A DNA stretch of 11,753 nt from Chloroflexota bacterium (lineage in GTDB: Bacteria; Chloroflexota; Anaerolineae; Anaerolineales; Villigracilaceae), in assembly GCA_021796315.1 (NCBI GenBank), contig JAJYOH010000127.1:1-11753 (forward strand), read 5' to 3'. Under the pieces are notes generated by a model. The model saw nothing but the letters and a program-made list of their open reading frames with translations, did no database searches and was not told the origin of the DNA. This document shows positions 11,651 through 11,753 of this stretch, piece after piece. Made by a program: the position numbers and the translations under genes. How positions within the stretch are numbered: position 1 is the stretch's first letter; every line of letters starts with the position of its first letter.

Positions 11651-11670
11651 GATTTGAACTCCTCTCTAAA

Positions 11671-11676
11671 ATTATA
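11671..11676 (-). promoter_or_regulatory. Candidate -10 box of the molybdopterin-protein gene
   Basis: On the minus strand a perfect TATAAT lies at 11676-11671, four bases before the Shine-Dalgarno run AGAGAGGAG (11667-11659). Transcription from it would start close to 11664, inside that run, so either the start is further upstream or the leader is very short. No matching -35 is seen. The remaining bases to the right edge (11677-11753) hold nothing else that I can support. Confidence 0.4.
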
Positions 11677-11753
11677 AACGATGAGTGCATAGGATAGACT
11701 CGCCGGGCAGGGTTCACTTTACTTCCAAATTCTTACGATTTGATTAAGCCCTG

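Overview
The window is ordinary-looking bacterial chromosome with nine complete genes and little spare DNA. The gene families, the style of the lipoprotein-like HtrA (hydrophobic leader, Cys, then a Pro/Ala/Gln-rich linker), and several short repeat types that I associate with Anaerolineales genomes point to Chloroflexota, class Anaerolineae. This is inference from recall, not a database result. I see no rRNA, tRNA, CRISPR array, transposase or phage gene.

Layout, left to right: a gene-free left edge that looks like a degenerate dispersed repeat; a DegV-family fatty-acid-binding protein (minus); a divergent intergenic region carrying another dispersed repeat; radA (plus); a UPF0104/AglD2-type membrane protein (plus), separated from radA by a terminator that abuts a promoter; a GT-C-type membrane glycosyltransferase-like protein (minus); a MrfA/YprA-like DEAD-box helicase with a DUF1998 region and an HNH nuclease-like domain (plus); a LOG-family nucleotide phosphoribohydrolase (minus); a zinc-finger-less DnaJ/CbpA-like co-chaperone followed by a surface HtrA protease (plus, probable operon for proteostasis); a bidirectional terminator; and a cytoplasmic sulfite-oxidase-fold molybdopterin protein (minus).

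Two things stand out. First, the helicase gene. Its HNH-like domain sits inside the C-terminal DUF1998 region, and the gene is studded with four short, low-complexity or palindromic insertions that stay in frame. They fall in loops between conserved motifs. A fifth such repeat covers its stop codon and also the stop codon of the convergent LOG gene. One insertion can fold as a compact three-way junction and lies inside the HNH domain itself. The usual exonuclease neighbour of MrfA (MrfB/YprB) is not next to it, so the HNH domain may supply a nuclease in cis.

Second, the control regions. Three genes (UPF0104, GT-C protein, DnaJ-like) have -10 boxes placed only 5 to 9 bases before the best start codon and lack a Shine-Dalgarno sequence, which suggests leaderless mRNAs. 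radA has an SOS-box-like dyad touching its extended -10, and the LOG/DnaJ divergent region carries a 10-bp-arm inverted repeat, a tandem 10-bp repeat and a dyad inside the DnaJ promoter. All gene-free stretches are under 300 bases (1-217, 1082-1322, 8697-8846 and the right edge 11651-11753).
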